NCBI GenBank assembly: GCA_016177165.1
Contig: JACOVT010000059.1
Span: 1-11,309 of the forward strand
Reading direction: 5' to 3'
Length of the DNA stretch: 11,309 nucleotides
From: Microcaldota archaeon
GTDB lineage: Archaea > B1Sed10-29 > JACOVT01
Shown here: positions 5,919 to 11,271 of the stretch, one piece after another
Layout of the letters: every line of letters begins with the position of its first letter
Position numbering within the stretch: position 1 is the stretch's first letter
The notes under the pieces: model-generated
The model's input: only the letters and a program-made list of their open reading frames with translations
The model's database searches: none
Told to the model about the DNA's origin: nothing
Made by a program: the position numbers and the translations under genes

Positions 5919-6665
5919 TCATCCCTCTACGCGGGGCGCAAGGTAGTATACTACTGCAGCGTCTCCTATGCTGTATTCCACGCGCAGGGGGGCGTTTGTC
6001 TTCAGGTCGAGCGAGACCGGCGCGCCGGCGTCGGCCGCCTTTAGTATGTCGTTAAGGTACTCCAGGGGAAACATCGAGCGTGATTCCTTGCCGACCGCGT
6101 GTTCGAGTAGCACTTCGTCGTTCTTTGCCGTTTCAATGGTGACGTTTCCCTTGTCGCCGTTTGCCTCGATCACGAAGCCTTCCGTGTCGGCGCGCAGCAC
6201 CACGTAGGAAGAGACGAGTGCGGCGTCCTTGAGAGCCTCCTTGAGCGCTCCCCCTTGTATGCGCATGCGGGAGTCGAACTCTATCTTGGGCTGTCTTGTG
6301 GGCGCGTGGGTTATGTCTAGCAGCGGCAGGTTGAACCTGCGCGTGTGCTTGCCTTTGAAGACCATTGTGAGCCGCGCCTTGGAATCGTCCAGTTTGAGCG
6401 TGAGCTTCTCTTCTGGACGGTATCGGGAGGTCACGCGGGAAAGGTCGTCCATGTTCAACGCGATGCGCGCTTCGTTCTTGACGTCGTACTTCTCGAAAGC
6501 AGTTTTGGGAAGGAAGAAGTCGACCATGGCGACCTGCGAAGGGTCCATGGCTCTCAGTTTCACGCCGTCAGCCCCGACCTCGAAATGACCCTCGTCGATG
6601 AGGGTGGCGATCGCGTCAACGCATTCCTTGAGCGTCTTTGCTGACTGTAGGGAAAGCTCGAACAT
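5919..6665 (-). CDS. pcn: DNA polymerase sliding clamp PCNA
   Basis: This is a 248-residue sliding clamp that encircles DNA and tethers polymerase, FEN1, ligase and other partners. The whole protein matches the family: the N-terminal LKECVDAIATLIDEG, the DPSQVAMVDFFLP segment, VTSRYRPEEKLTL, the interdomain region around LPLLDI, and the C-terminal YYLAPRVEG, whose APR-acidic end is the usual PIP-pocket border. Length is normal. The start is the ATG, not the TTG one codon before it. A TTATTAATT box centred 26 bp upstream predicts a leaderless mRNA starting at the ATG. The gene follows the hairpin array after the signal peptidase gene and precedes the PKD gene, so it is probably a single-gene unit. 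Confidence 0.97.
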   Translation of the reverse strand: MFELSLQSAKTLKECVDAIATLIDEGHFEVGADGVKLRAMDPSQVAMVDFFLPKTAFEKYDVKNEARIALNMDDLSRVTSRYRPEEKLTLKLDDSKARLTMVFKGKHTRRFNLPLLDITHAPTRQPKIEFDSRMRIQGGALKEALKDAALVSSYVVLRADTEGFVIEANGDKGNVTIETAKNDEVLLEHAVGKESRSMFPLEYLNDILKAADAGAPVSLDLKTNAPLRVEYSIGDAAVVYYLAPRVEG

Positions 6666-6686
6666 CAAAACTATTACGGGCTGCGG

Positions 6687-6695
6687 AATTAATAA
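6687..6695 (-). promoter_or_regulatory. TATA box of PCNA
   Basis: TTATTAATT on the minus strand is centred 26 bp before the PCNA ATG. The hairpin array ends about 12 bp further upstream, so promoter and array are adjacent but separate. Confidence 0.65.
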
Positions 6696-6707
6696 GCCTG
6701 CGGGTTA

Positions 6708-6813
6708 GCACTAGAGCAAGCGGGGCTTGCTCTGTGCAGAGAAAGCTCCGCATTCTCTAGCACTTGAAGAAGCCGATCTTCTTCAGTGCAGCGGAACGAA
6801 GTTCCGCTAGCAC
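6708..6813. repeat. Array of four hairpins with alternating GCAC/GTGC boundary boxes
   Basis: Five boxes (GCAC 6708, GTGC 6734, GCAC 6760, GTGC 6786, GCAC 6810) alternate with their reverse complement at spacings of 26, 26, 26 and 24 nt. Between them lie four stem-loops with 3-nt loops: AGAGCAAGC with GCTTGCTCT (perfect 9 bp), AGAGAAAGC with GCATTCTCT (one mismatch), TGAAGAAGC with TCTTCTTCA (one mismatch at the loop) and AGCGGAAC with GTTCCGCT (perfect 8 bp). The stems differ in sequence but keep their geometry. The array fills most of the gap between the signal peptidase stop codon, which overlaps the last hairpin, and the PCNA promoter. Confidence 0.88.
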
Positions 6814-7535
6814 CAGAGCTTGAACTGGTTGCCAGTCCCTGCGTTGGAGTGGCCGTCGCACACCCTTGTAACGTCGCAGAAGAACAGCTTCACGTGCCCC
6901 ACGACAGGGATGGCGAAGAAGGCCTGCTTGCCAACAATCATTTCCTGCGTGACGAGCGATGAAAGGCAACCCATGCCATCCTCGAGGCAGGCGCCGTTGC
7001 CGCCGAACTGGTCCGGCAGCTGGTTGGCGTCCCCTTTTGTCACAAGGTAGTACTTTTCGCCGACCTTCAGCTTTGCAAACACGCGGTGGATTATCTGGGC
7101 CCGGTACGGACGGGAAATGTAGACTATGACGTCGGATGAGCGGTTCAGCTCCACTTCCACGTCGGAAAAGTGGAGCCAGCGCGCCTCGCCGTTCTCGTCG
7201 ACGTGAGGCTCAAACCCGCGCCGGAACTGCTCCTCTGTCAGCTCGACCAGCGGGGCCCTCACGTCCCGTATGTTTATTCCCTGCAGCACTAGGACGTCTC
7301 CTATGTTTAGGTAGCCGCGCTCTGAACAGGAAGCCACCACAACCATCGGTGTGGACGTCCCCAGTATTGCCGGCAGTATAATGAAATAGACGACAAAGAC
7401 TATCGCGATGTCTATAATCCAGCCGCGGATCTCCTCCTTGAGCGTGGGTTTCTTTTGAGGTTTCTTCCTCTTCCAGAATACAAGCGCAGAGCGCAGCTTT
7501 TGTATAAGCTTTTGTATGGCATCTCGTGGTTTCAT
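6807..7535 (-). CDS. Signal peptidase I, archaeal/ER (S26B) type, divergent
   Basis: This is a 242-residue membrane-bound protease that would remove signal peptides from exported proteins. A basic N-terminus (KRKKPQKKP) precedes one membrane segment (about 38-58), then PMVVVASCSERG with the likely catalytic Ser71, a GDVLVLQG segment, the catalytic histidine of the Sec11-type enzymes in IIHRV (H150), and TKGDAN (166-171, D169) with D175. The serine motif normally reads SGSMEP; here it is SCSERG, lacking the Met after Ser. An insertion of about 40 residues (85-130) is longer than usual. The TGC-TAG end overlaps the first hairpin of the downstream array. The start ATG is 25 bp from a TTTTATTT box. 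Its substrates likely include the PKD protein. Confidence 0.82.
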   Translation of the reverse strand: MKPRDAIQKLIQKLRSALVFWKRKKPQKKPTLKEEIRGWIIDIAIVFVVYFIILPAILGTSTPMVVVASCSERGYLNIGDVLVLQGINIRDVRAPLVELTEEQFRRGFEPHVDENGEARWLHFSDVEVELNRSSDVIVYISRPYRAQIIHRVFAKLKVGEKYYLVTKGDANQLPDQFGGNGACLEDGMGCLSSLVTQEMIVGKQAFFAIPVVGHVKLFFCDVTRVCDGHSNAGTGNQFKLWC

Positions 7536-7555
7536 GCATTCACGACCCGCCCGGC

Positions 7556-7563
7556 AAATAAAA
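7556..7563 (-). promoter_or_regulatory. TATA box of the signal peptidase gene
   Basis: TTTTATTT on the minus strand, in the gap after DUF99, is centred about 25 bp before the signal peptidase ATG. It predicts a leaderless mRNA separate from the Csl4-RpoL-DUF99 operon. Confidence 0.55.
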
Positions 7564-7578
7564 GTCTATTCGTTGAGC

Positions 7579-8148
7579 CTACTTGTTTTTTGAGGATTCC
7601 CCGAGCGACACGCCGGAGGCGAGCACGTGGGCCAGCCTCAGTGGTTCTGGAACATTGCCCCGCACGGTGAACTGCCTTGCCAGCGTTCTGGCGCCCGCGG
7701 CATTAATGCCCGCGAAGTTCAGGAACACCCCACCGGCGCGCACGTAGTGGCGGTTCTTTTCAAACACGCCCATCCTTTCCCTGAAGTCGCTGAAGTTCCT
7801 TAGCGCGGCCTCCACCTTTATCTTGTTCGGTTTCCGGCGGAGCACCGAAACTACCGGCAGGCCTGTCCCTTTTGAGAGCGCAAGCATGTCAATCGTGTTA
7901 AAGCCCGCCACTGTAAAACCTTGGATGAATATCACGCGCAGCTGGCGCCTGAAACGCGAGCTGTTTACCGCACGCGTCACCTTGCCGAGCGCGTCAGTGC
8001 CGTCAACCTTGACGCTGCAGGACATGGAGCCTTCGACATAACCATCCGGCCTGCAGACGACCCCTACTACCAGACAGCGGTCATCTTTTTTTGAGAATGC
8101 GGCGTCGTCGAACCCTACAGCCCGGACTTGGCGCAAGCGATCACTCAC
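7579..8148 (-). CDS. DUF99 family protein (endonuclease V-like fold)
   Basis: This is a 189-residue protein of the archaeal DUF99/UPF0215 family. Family landmarks are VRAVGFDDAAF near the N-terminus, VVGVVCR, the VKVDGTDAL segment, RQLRVIFIQGFTVAGFNTIDM and GLPVVSVLRRKP. The family is related in fold to endonuclease V (RNase H-like); the FDD acidic residues fit a metal site, but no function is established that I can name. The start is a GTG that shares four bases (GTGA) with the RpoL stop, so translation is coupled to RpoL. A TATA box for the next gene follows its stop, so this is likely the last gene of the Csl4 operon. A role in RNA or DNA processing is inference from context. Confidence 0.88.
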   Translation of the reverse strand: MSDRLRQVRAVGFDDAAFSKKDDRCLVVGVVCRPDGYVEGSMSCSVKVDGTDALGKVTRAVNSSRFRRQLRVIFIQGFTVAGFNTIDMLALSKGTGLPVVSVLRRKPNKIKVEAALRNFSDFRERMGVFEKNRHYVRAGGVFLNFAGINAAGARTLARQFTVRGNVPEPLRLAHVLASGVSLGESSKNK

Positions 8149-8399
8149 TTCTGCAGTGACGAAGCGGTCTCGCGTATCTGCTGGAGCGCCCGCTTTACCG
8201 CGGAGGATGCGGATCCCTTCTTGACCCTTACGTAAAAGGTCGGGCTTCCGACCTGCGGGTGGGGCAAGTCGTACTGGGCGACCTCGACTTCTGAATCGTC
8301 CAGCAGCTCGTGCACCAGCAGGTTTGAAAACGCGTGATCCTCGCCCTTTATCCTGAACTCGAGCTCGGTCTTGTCGTCCCTTATCAGTTCCATTTCCAT
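8145..8399 (-). CDS. rpoL: RNA polymerase subunit L (Rpb11 homologue)
   Basis: This is an 84-residue assembly subunit of archaeal RNA polymerase that pairs with subunit D to form the platform for the large subunits. The core motif GEDHAFSNLLVHELL (about 19-33) and the following YDLPHPQVGSPTFYV match the family, and the length is normal. I start at MEMELIRDD, preceded by GGGGATG. The open frame upstream would overlap Csl4 and does not resemble RpoL. The gene begins 11 bases after the Csl4 stop, and its own stop overlaps DUF99. Csl4 and RpoL are often close in archaeal genomes. Confidence 0.95.
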   Translation of the reverse strand: MEMELIRDDKTELEFRIKGEDHAFSNLLVHELLDDSEVEVAQYDLPHPQVGSPTFYVRVKKGSASSAVKRALQQIRETASSLQK

Positions 8400-8410
8400 T
8401 GCAACATCCC

Positions 8411-8974
8411 CTATGTTTTTGGCGACCCGTAGTCGGCTGCAGCCTTGCGCGGCTCGCTGTTGCCGCAGCCGGGGCACTTGAGCCTTGTTCCTTCTATCGC
8501 CAGCCCGTGCCGGCAGCGCGAGCAGAAAGCTTTTACCACCCCGAGCTCGCGGCTCACTGTTGAGAGGCGGACGGTCTGGGCGTCGGACTCCTCTATCTTG
8601 ACCCTCACGATGTCCCCCACCCTAACCTGATCGTGGAGCGACTTGGTAAATCCGGTCCTAACTTTTGAAACGTGAAGCACCGCCGTCACTCCTGTGGGAA
8701 TATAGACAAACCGCTTTGAAAACGCGGGCAACAGGTCGATTATCGCCACGGACTCGGAAACATCGGCAACCACGCCGAGCGTGACCGTTCCCTCCCTTTG
8801 CGGGCGCGGTATGCGTGTGAGCGCCGACACGGACGCGGAGTGGTCGCTCGGGTCGAGCTTTAGGACTCCCACCCTTGAGGAAAATAGGTCGTCCTTGCTC
8901 ACGTACACGCCTACTTTGGGCGCGTACTCCTCGCTGGCTCCCACGAACTCGCCGGGCAAAACAACGTGTGACAT
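8411..8974 (-). CDS. csl4: Exosome RNA-binding cap subunit Csl4
   Basis: This is a 187-residue cap protein of the archaeal exosome, which degrades and tails RNA. The order is N-terminal domain (starting VVLPGEFVG, about 1-55), S1 RNA-binding domain (about 60-145; GDIVRVKI and VRLSTV near its end) and a C-terminal zinc ribbon with C151, C154, C167 and C170. The protein matches archaeal Csl4 in order and length. The ATG lies about 28 bp from ACTATACC, so the mRNA is probably leaderless. Csl4 heads a tight minus-strand operon with RpoL and DUF99, and its promoter is back to back with that of the SpoIIM-like gene. Confidence 0.95.
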   Translation of the reverse strand: MSHVVLPGEFVGASEEYAPKVGVYVSKDDLFSSRVGVLKLDPSDHSASVSALTRIPRPQREGTVTLGVVADVSESVAIIDLLPAFSKRFVYIPTGVTAVLHVSKVRTGFTKSLHDQVRVGDIVRVKIEESDAQTVRLSTVSRELGVVKAFCSRCRHGLAIEGTRLKCPGCGNSEPRKAAADYGSPKT

Positions 8975-8998
8975 TCAACCACGCAAAACCAGTACAAT

Positions 8999-9006
8999 GG
9001 TATAGT
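8999..9006 (-). promoter_or_regulatory. TATA box of the Csl4-RpoL-DUF99 operon
   Basis: ACTATACC on the minus strand is centred about 28 bp before the Csl4 ATG. It lies only about 17 bp from the oppositely directed TATA box of the SpoIIM-like gene. Confidence 0.6.
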
Positions 9007-9022
9007 AATTGGGTCTGCGGTG

Positions 9023-9031
9023 TATTTAAAA
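9023..9031 (+). promoter_or_regulatory. TATA box of the SpoIIM-GNAT-CYTH operon
   Basis: TATTTAAAA is centred 26 bp before the ATG of the SpoIIM-like gene, predicting a leaderless mRNA. Confidence 0.65.
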
Positions 9032-9052
9032 GAGTGCTCCCAAACCCAAGCA

Positions 9053-9910
9053 ATGATCGAGTCCATCCTCTCGCCAAGCAGCGTTGAAAGAAAACCCTGG
9101 GAGGCCTTCATCGCTGGTTTCGTGTTCACCATCGCGAGCGCATTCATCGCGCTCCAGATAGGGACGGCCAGCCCGTCGCAGAGCGGGCTCGGCTTCCTGA
9201 CCGTGGCGTTCATTAACATCGCCGCCGCGCCCTTCTTCCTCAACCTTTTCCGCATAGAGGAGAGAAAAAGGGAAGGGAACCTGTTCCAGAGGCATGCGCC
9301 GATAATCGAGGTCTTTGGGTACTTCTTCATTGCAGTGATTCTGGCCTCGTCGATAGTGTTCGTGGTGCTGCCTGCCGACACCCGATTTGCGCTTTATGCT
9401 GACCAGATACACGACCTGCAGTCAAAACAAATCATATCCTCGGCACAGGTAACCGGGCAGGCAACCGGATTCGCGGCGCTCCCCGGCCTTGACTTCTTCT
9501 CGATATTCTCCAACAACATGAAGGTGCTCGCCTTGGCATTCATATTCTCGTTCATTTTCGGCACCGGCGCCATATTCCTCATCTCATGGAACGCCACAAT
9601 ACTCGGCGTGCTGGTTGGCAAGATTGCCGAGAACCCGGGCGCGTTCGGTTCTGTCGTGGTTGTTCCCGGAAACATTGTGGCCAATTACCTGATAGCGCTG
9701 CCGTTGACGCTGCTCCGGCTCATCCCGCACGGGCTTTTCGAGTTTGGGGGCTACTTCTTCGCAGCCGTCGCAGGAGGCATACTTTCAGTAGCGATCATTC
9801 AGGAAAGGTTCATGCGCGAGCGCGCCCGCGTCCTCAAGGACTCCCTAGCCTACCTGGCAATAGGCGCGGCTCTCATACTAGTGGGCGCGGTCGTGGAAGT
9901 CTCGGTATGA
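9053..9910 (+). CDS. SpoIIM-like (DUF95) polytopic membrane protein
   Basis: This is a 285-residue integral membrane protein with about six hydrophobic segments: around residues 18-37, 43-60, 83-105, 155-185, 207-225 and 262-284. Family landmarks are the NNMKVLALAF segment, FGTGAIFLISWNATILGVLVG and IPHGLFEFGGYFFA, matching the SpoIIM/DUF95 family. In sporulating bacteria SpoIIM helps engulfment; in archaea the role is unknown but probably concerns the membrane or envelope. The start is the ATG placed 26 bp from the TATA box. A GTG 11 codons upstream lies within that box and is rejected. The stop overlaps the GNAT start by four bases (ATGA), so the two are co-translated. Confidence 0.87.
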   Translation: MIESILSPSSVERKPWEAFIAGFVFTIASAFIALQIGTASPSQSGLGFLTVAFINIAAAPFFLNLFRIEERKREGNLFQRHAPIIEVFGYFFIAVILASSIVFVVLPADTRFALYADQIHDLQSKQIISSAQVTGQATGFAALPGLDFFSIFSNNMKVLALAFIFSFIFGTGAIFLISWNATILGVLVGKIAENPGAFGSVVVVPGNIVANYLIALPLTLLRLIPHGLFEFGGYFFAAVAGGILSVAIIQERFMRERARVLKDSLAYLAIGAALILVGAVVEVSV

Positions 9911-10386
9911 GCACCCTTGTGCGCGAAGCCCGCCGACAGGACTGGCCCGAGATACGAAACATGATGGCTGAGCTGCACCGATTTGAGATTCGCCACGACC
10001 CGCGGTTTCTGACAGACAGCAAAACTAAGGACGTATTATGCAAATGGATCCGCAAGGGAACAAGCAAGGGAAACGGGATAGTACTTATCGCAGAAGTTGG
10101 TGAGAAACCCGTTGGTTTTGCAGCCGGATGGATAGAATTTAGGAACCGCCACCTCTACAAGGAAAGAAAAATAGGCCGCTTCTGGGAATTGTTTGTAAAG
10201 GAAGGTCACCGCAAAAATGGCATAGGCCGGGCGCTAAGCAAAGAGATCCTAAAGTTCTTTAGGAAGCGGAAAGTGAGATTTGTCAACGTAGAAACCCACA
10301 CCAATAATCTAGCTTCTAAGGCGCTCTACCACTCCCTAGGCTTCAGGGAAACAATAGTCGAACTCGTCGCAGACTTGAAAAAGTGA
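9907..10386 (+). CDS. GNAT-family N-acetyltransferase
   Basis: This is a 159-residue enzyme expected to move an acetyl group from acetyl-CoA to an amine. The acetyl-CoA-binding loop is visible as GHRKNGIGRAL (100-110), preceded by the beta strand WELFVKE, and a C-terminal ALYHSLGF (139-146) carries the tyrosine common in this fold. Residues 1-90 hold the two N-terminal helices and the AEVGEKPVGFAAG strand pair. The substrate cannot be told; the closest general resemblance is to RimI-like and small-molecule GNATs. The ATG overlaps the upstream stop. The open frame continues far upstream inside the SpoIIM-like gene, but that part is a shadow. The CYTH gene follows after four bases. Confidence 0.9.
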   Translation: MSTLVREARRQDWPEIRNMMAELHRFEIRHDPRFLTDSKTKDVLCKWIRKGTSKGNGIVLIAEVGEKPVGFAAGWIEFRNRHLYKERKIGRFWELFVKEGHRKNGIGRALSKEILKFFRKRKVRFVNVETHTNNLASKALYHSLGFRETIVELVADLKK

Positions 10387-10390
10387 TTGA

Positions 10391-10873
10391 ATGGCAGAGG
10401 AAATAAAGGTCCGCATACGCGACCGCAAGGCAGCAGAACGCCGGATAACCAGCAAGGGCGGACGGTTTACCGGCGAAATCAGCGTCAGGGACTCTTATTT
10501 TAACCAGCCAGCCGGCGAGACGCTGAAGGTCACTGAAGACGACCGAGGCAACTTCGTAGTCCGGCTCCACACCAGCAACGGAAAGTTCCAAATAACCGAA
10601 TACCGGCGCATCCGCGACGCCGAGAAAATGAAACGCAAGTTCGGGAAACTCTACGGATTGAAATGCGTGCTCCACAAGAAGAGACGCTTTTTCTCGCTCG
10701 GCAAACTGAAGATCAACATCAACGTGACAAGAGAGCTGGGCTCCTTCCTGATAGTCGAGGGAGAAAACCTGAACAAGCCGGCAGTGATGAAGGCGCTGGG
10801 CATCCAGCACCCGGATTACGTCACATTGGCGTTCGACGAGCTTTACGCAAGGAAAAACAAGGCAAGAAAGTAG
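10391..10873 (+). CDS. CYTH-domain protein (class IV adenylate cyclase / triphosphatase-like)
   Basis: This is a 160-residue protein with the single-domain CYTH tunnel fold, which handles triphosphates such as ATP or thiamine triphosphate. Visible elements are the charged N-terminal strand EEIKVRI (3-9), VRDSYFN (32-38), a LKVTEDDRGNFVVRL segment, HKKRRFF (95-101), the strand pair NINVTRELGSFLIVEG (109-124) and a C-terminal DYVTLAFDELY. In most CyaB-like members the strand before LGxFxE has an aspartate; here it is asparagine (N111), and the N-terminal ExExK is reduced to EEIK. Activity is therefore uncertain. The ATG lies four bases after the GNAT stop, which sits inside AAGTGA, indicating coupled translation. 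It is the last gene of the operon, before the second hairpin array. Confidence 0.82.
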   Translation: MAEEIKVRIRDRKAAERRITSKGGRFTGEISVRDSYFNQPAGETLKVTEDDRGNFVVRLHTSNGKFQITEYRRIRDAEKMKRKFGKLYGLKCVLHKKRRFFSLGKLKININVTRELGSFLIVEGENLNKPAVMKALGIQHPDYVTLAFDELYARKNKARK

Positions 10874-10917
10874 CTTAGGCTTCCGTTTCACGAAAATCCG
10901 AATCCAGCCGCTTAGCT

Positions 10918-11011
10918 CAAACGTTCGAATTAACCCAGCCAAGTTAATTCGGGTTTGCGAGAAAGCAGAGCTTTCTCGAAACATTGGAGAAGCTCTGCTT
11001 CTCCATATGTT
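10918..11011. repeat. Second hairpin array with alternating CAAAC/GTTTG-type boxes
   Basis: Boxes CAAAC (10918), GTTTG (10953), AAACAT (10979) and ATGTT (11007) alternate with their reverse complement. Between them lie three stem-loops: CGAATTAAC with GTTAATTCG (9 bp, 8-nt loop), CGAGAAAGC with GCTTTCTCG (9 bp, loop AGA) and GGAGAAGC with GCTTCTCC (8 bp, loop TCT). The design matches the array near PCNA although box and stem sequences differ. It lies about 45 bp after the CYTH stop codon and before the tRNA gene. The rest of the interval up to the tRNA shows no gene. Confidence 0.82.
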
Positions 11012-11065
11012 GCAAAACGCTCATCAATCTTAACCTAGCGGAAGCTAAGATATCAAAGAAAAAGT

Positions 11066-11150
11066 GCCGGGATCGCATAGTGGAATTGCGCCGCCCTGAA
11101 GAGGCGGTTGGTCCCCACGACCACCGCGGGTTCGAACCCCGCTCCCGGCG
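11066..11150 (+). tRNA. Class II tRNA with anticodon GAA (serine-like body, Phe anticodon)
   Basis: A full cloverleaf folds: acceptor GCCGGGA with TCCCGGC, U8, a D arm with A14, G15, G18-G19 and A21 and a 3-bp stem, anticodon stem CCGCC with GGCGG around CTGAAGA, a long variable arm (GGTC with GACC, loop CCCAC), and T arm GCGGG with CCCGC around TTCGAAC. The anticodon at 11098-11100 is GAA, reading UUC/UUU (Phe). The long variable arm, the G1-C72 stem and discriminator G73 are instead typical of archaeal serine tRNA, whose GGA isoacceptor loop would differ from this one by a single base. CCA is not fully encoded (CC then C). No intron is apparent. Confidence 0.85.
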
Positions 11151-11165
11151 CCCTATGAAGATGAA

Positions 11166-11200
11166 GGGCCACGAGTGTGGCCCTGATGATTCTTTCTTTT
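11166..11200 (+). terminator. Hairpin plus T-rich tract after the tRNA
   Basis: GGGCCAC (11166-11172) pairs with GTGGCCC (11177-11183) around a 4-nt loop, and TCTTTCTTTT follows at 11191-11200. T-rich tracts end archaeal transcripts, so this probably terminates the tRNA transcript. Confidence 0.5.
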
Positions 11201-11207
11201 GAGAGAG

Positions 11208-11215
11208 TATAAAAA
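11208..11215 (+). promoter_or_regulatory. Strong TATA box with purine-rich BRE
   Basis: TATAAAAA preceded by GAGAGAG is the best TATA/BRE combination in the window. Transcription would start near 11237, giving a leader of about 35 nt before the ATG of the next gene. Confidence 0.6.
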
Positions 11216-11230
11216 CCTTTCTTAACCTGT

Positions 11231-11251
11231 TTTAACTAATAAGCAGTTAAA
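11231..11251. repeat. Inverted repeat at the predicted transcription start
   Basis: TTTAACT (11231-11237) and AGTTAAA (11245-11251) form a perfect 7-bp inverted repeat with a 7-nt spacer. It lies right after the TATA box and covers the expected transcription start, a typical place for an archaeal repressor. Confidence 0.45.
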
Positions 11252-11271
11252 CTCGTATAGTTATGTAAAAC

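Noticed and set aside
6708..6813. CRISPR array
   Set aside because: The regular 26-nt spacing recalls CRISPR, but the repeated boxes are only 4 nt, alternate in orientation, and the segments between them are palindromes rather than unique spacers. No cas genes are present.
10343..10984. Minus-strand frame of 213 codons opposite the CYTH gene
   Set aside because: The plus-strand CYTH protein has family motifs, sits in an operon and uses a good start. The opposite frame begins inside a hairpin array and looks like a shadow.
11091..11125. Intron in the tRNA explaining the extra bases
   Set aside because: The anticodon stem closes perfectly without removal of any bases, and the extra bases form a normal long variable arm. 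No bulge-helix-bulge motif is seen at the 37/38 site.
11153..11190. C/D box small RNA (TGATGA after the tRNA)
   Set aside because: A TGATGA occurs, but there is no properly spaced D box downstream or C' and D' pair. The hairpin and T-rich tract explain the segment better.
10984..11202. Plus-strand frame of 72 codons running through the hairpin and the tRNA
   Set aside because: It starts in a stem-loop and crosses the whole tRNA gene, so it cannot be a normal protein gene.
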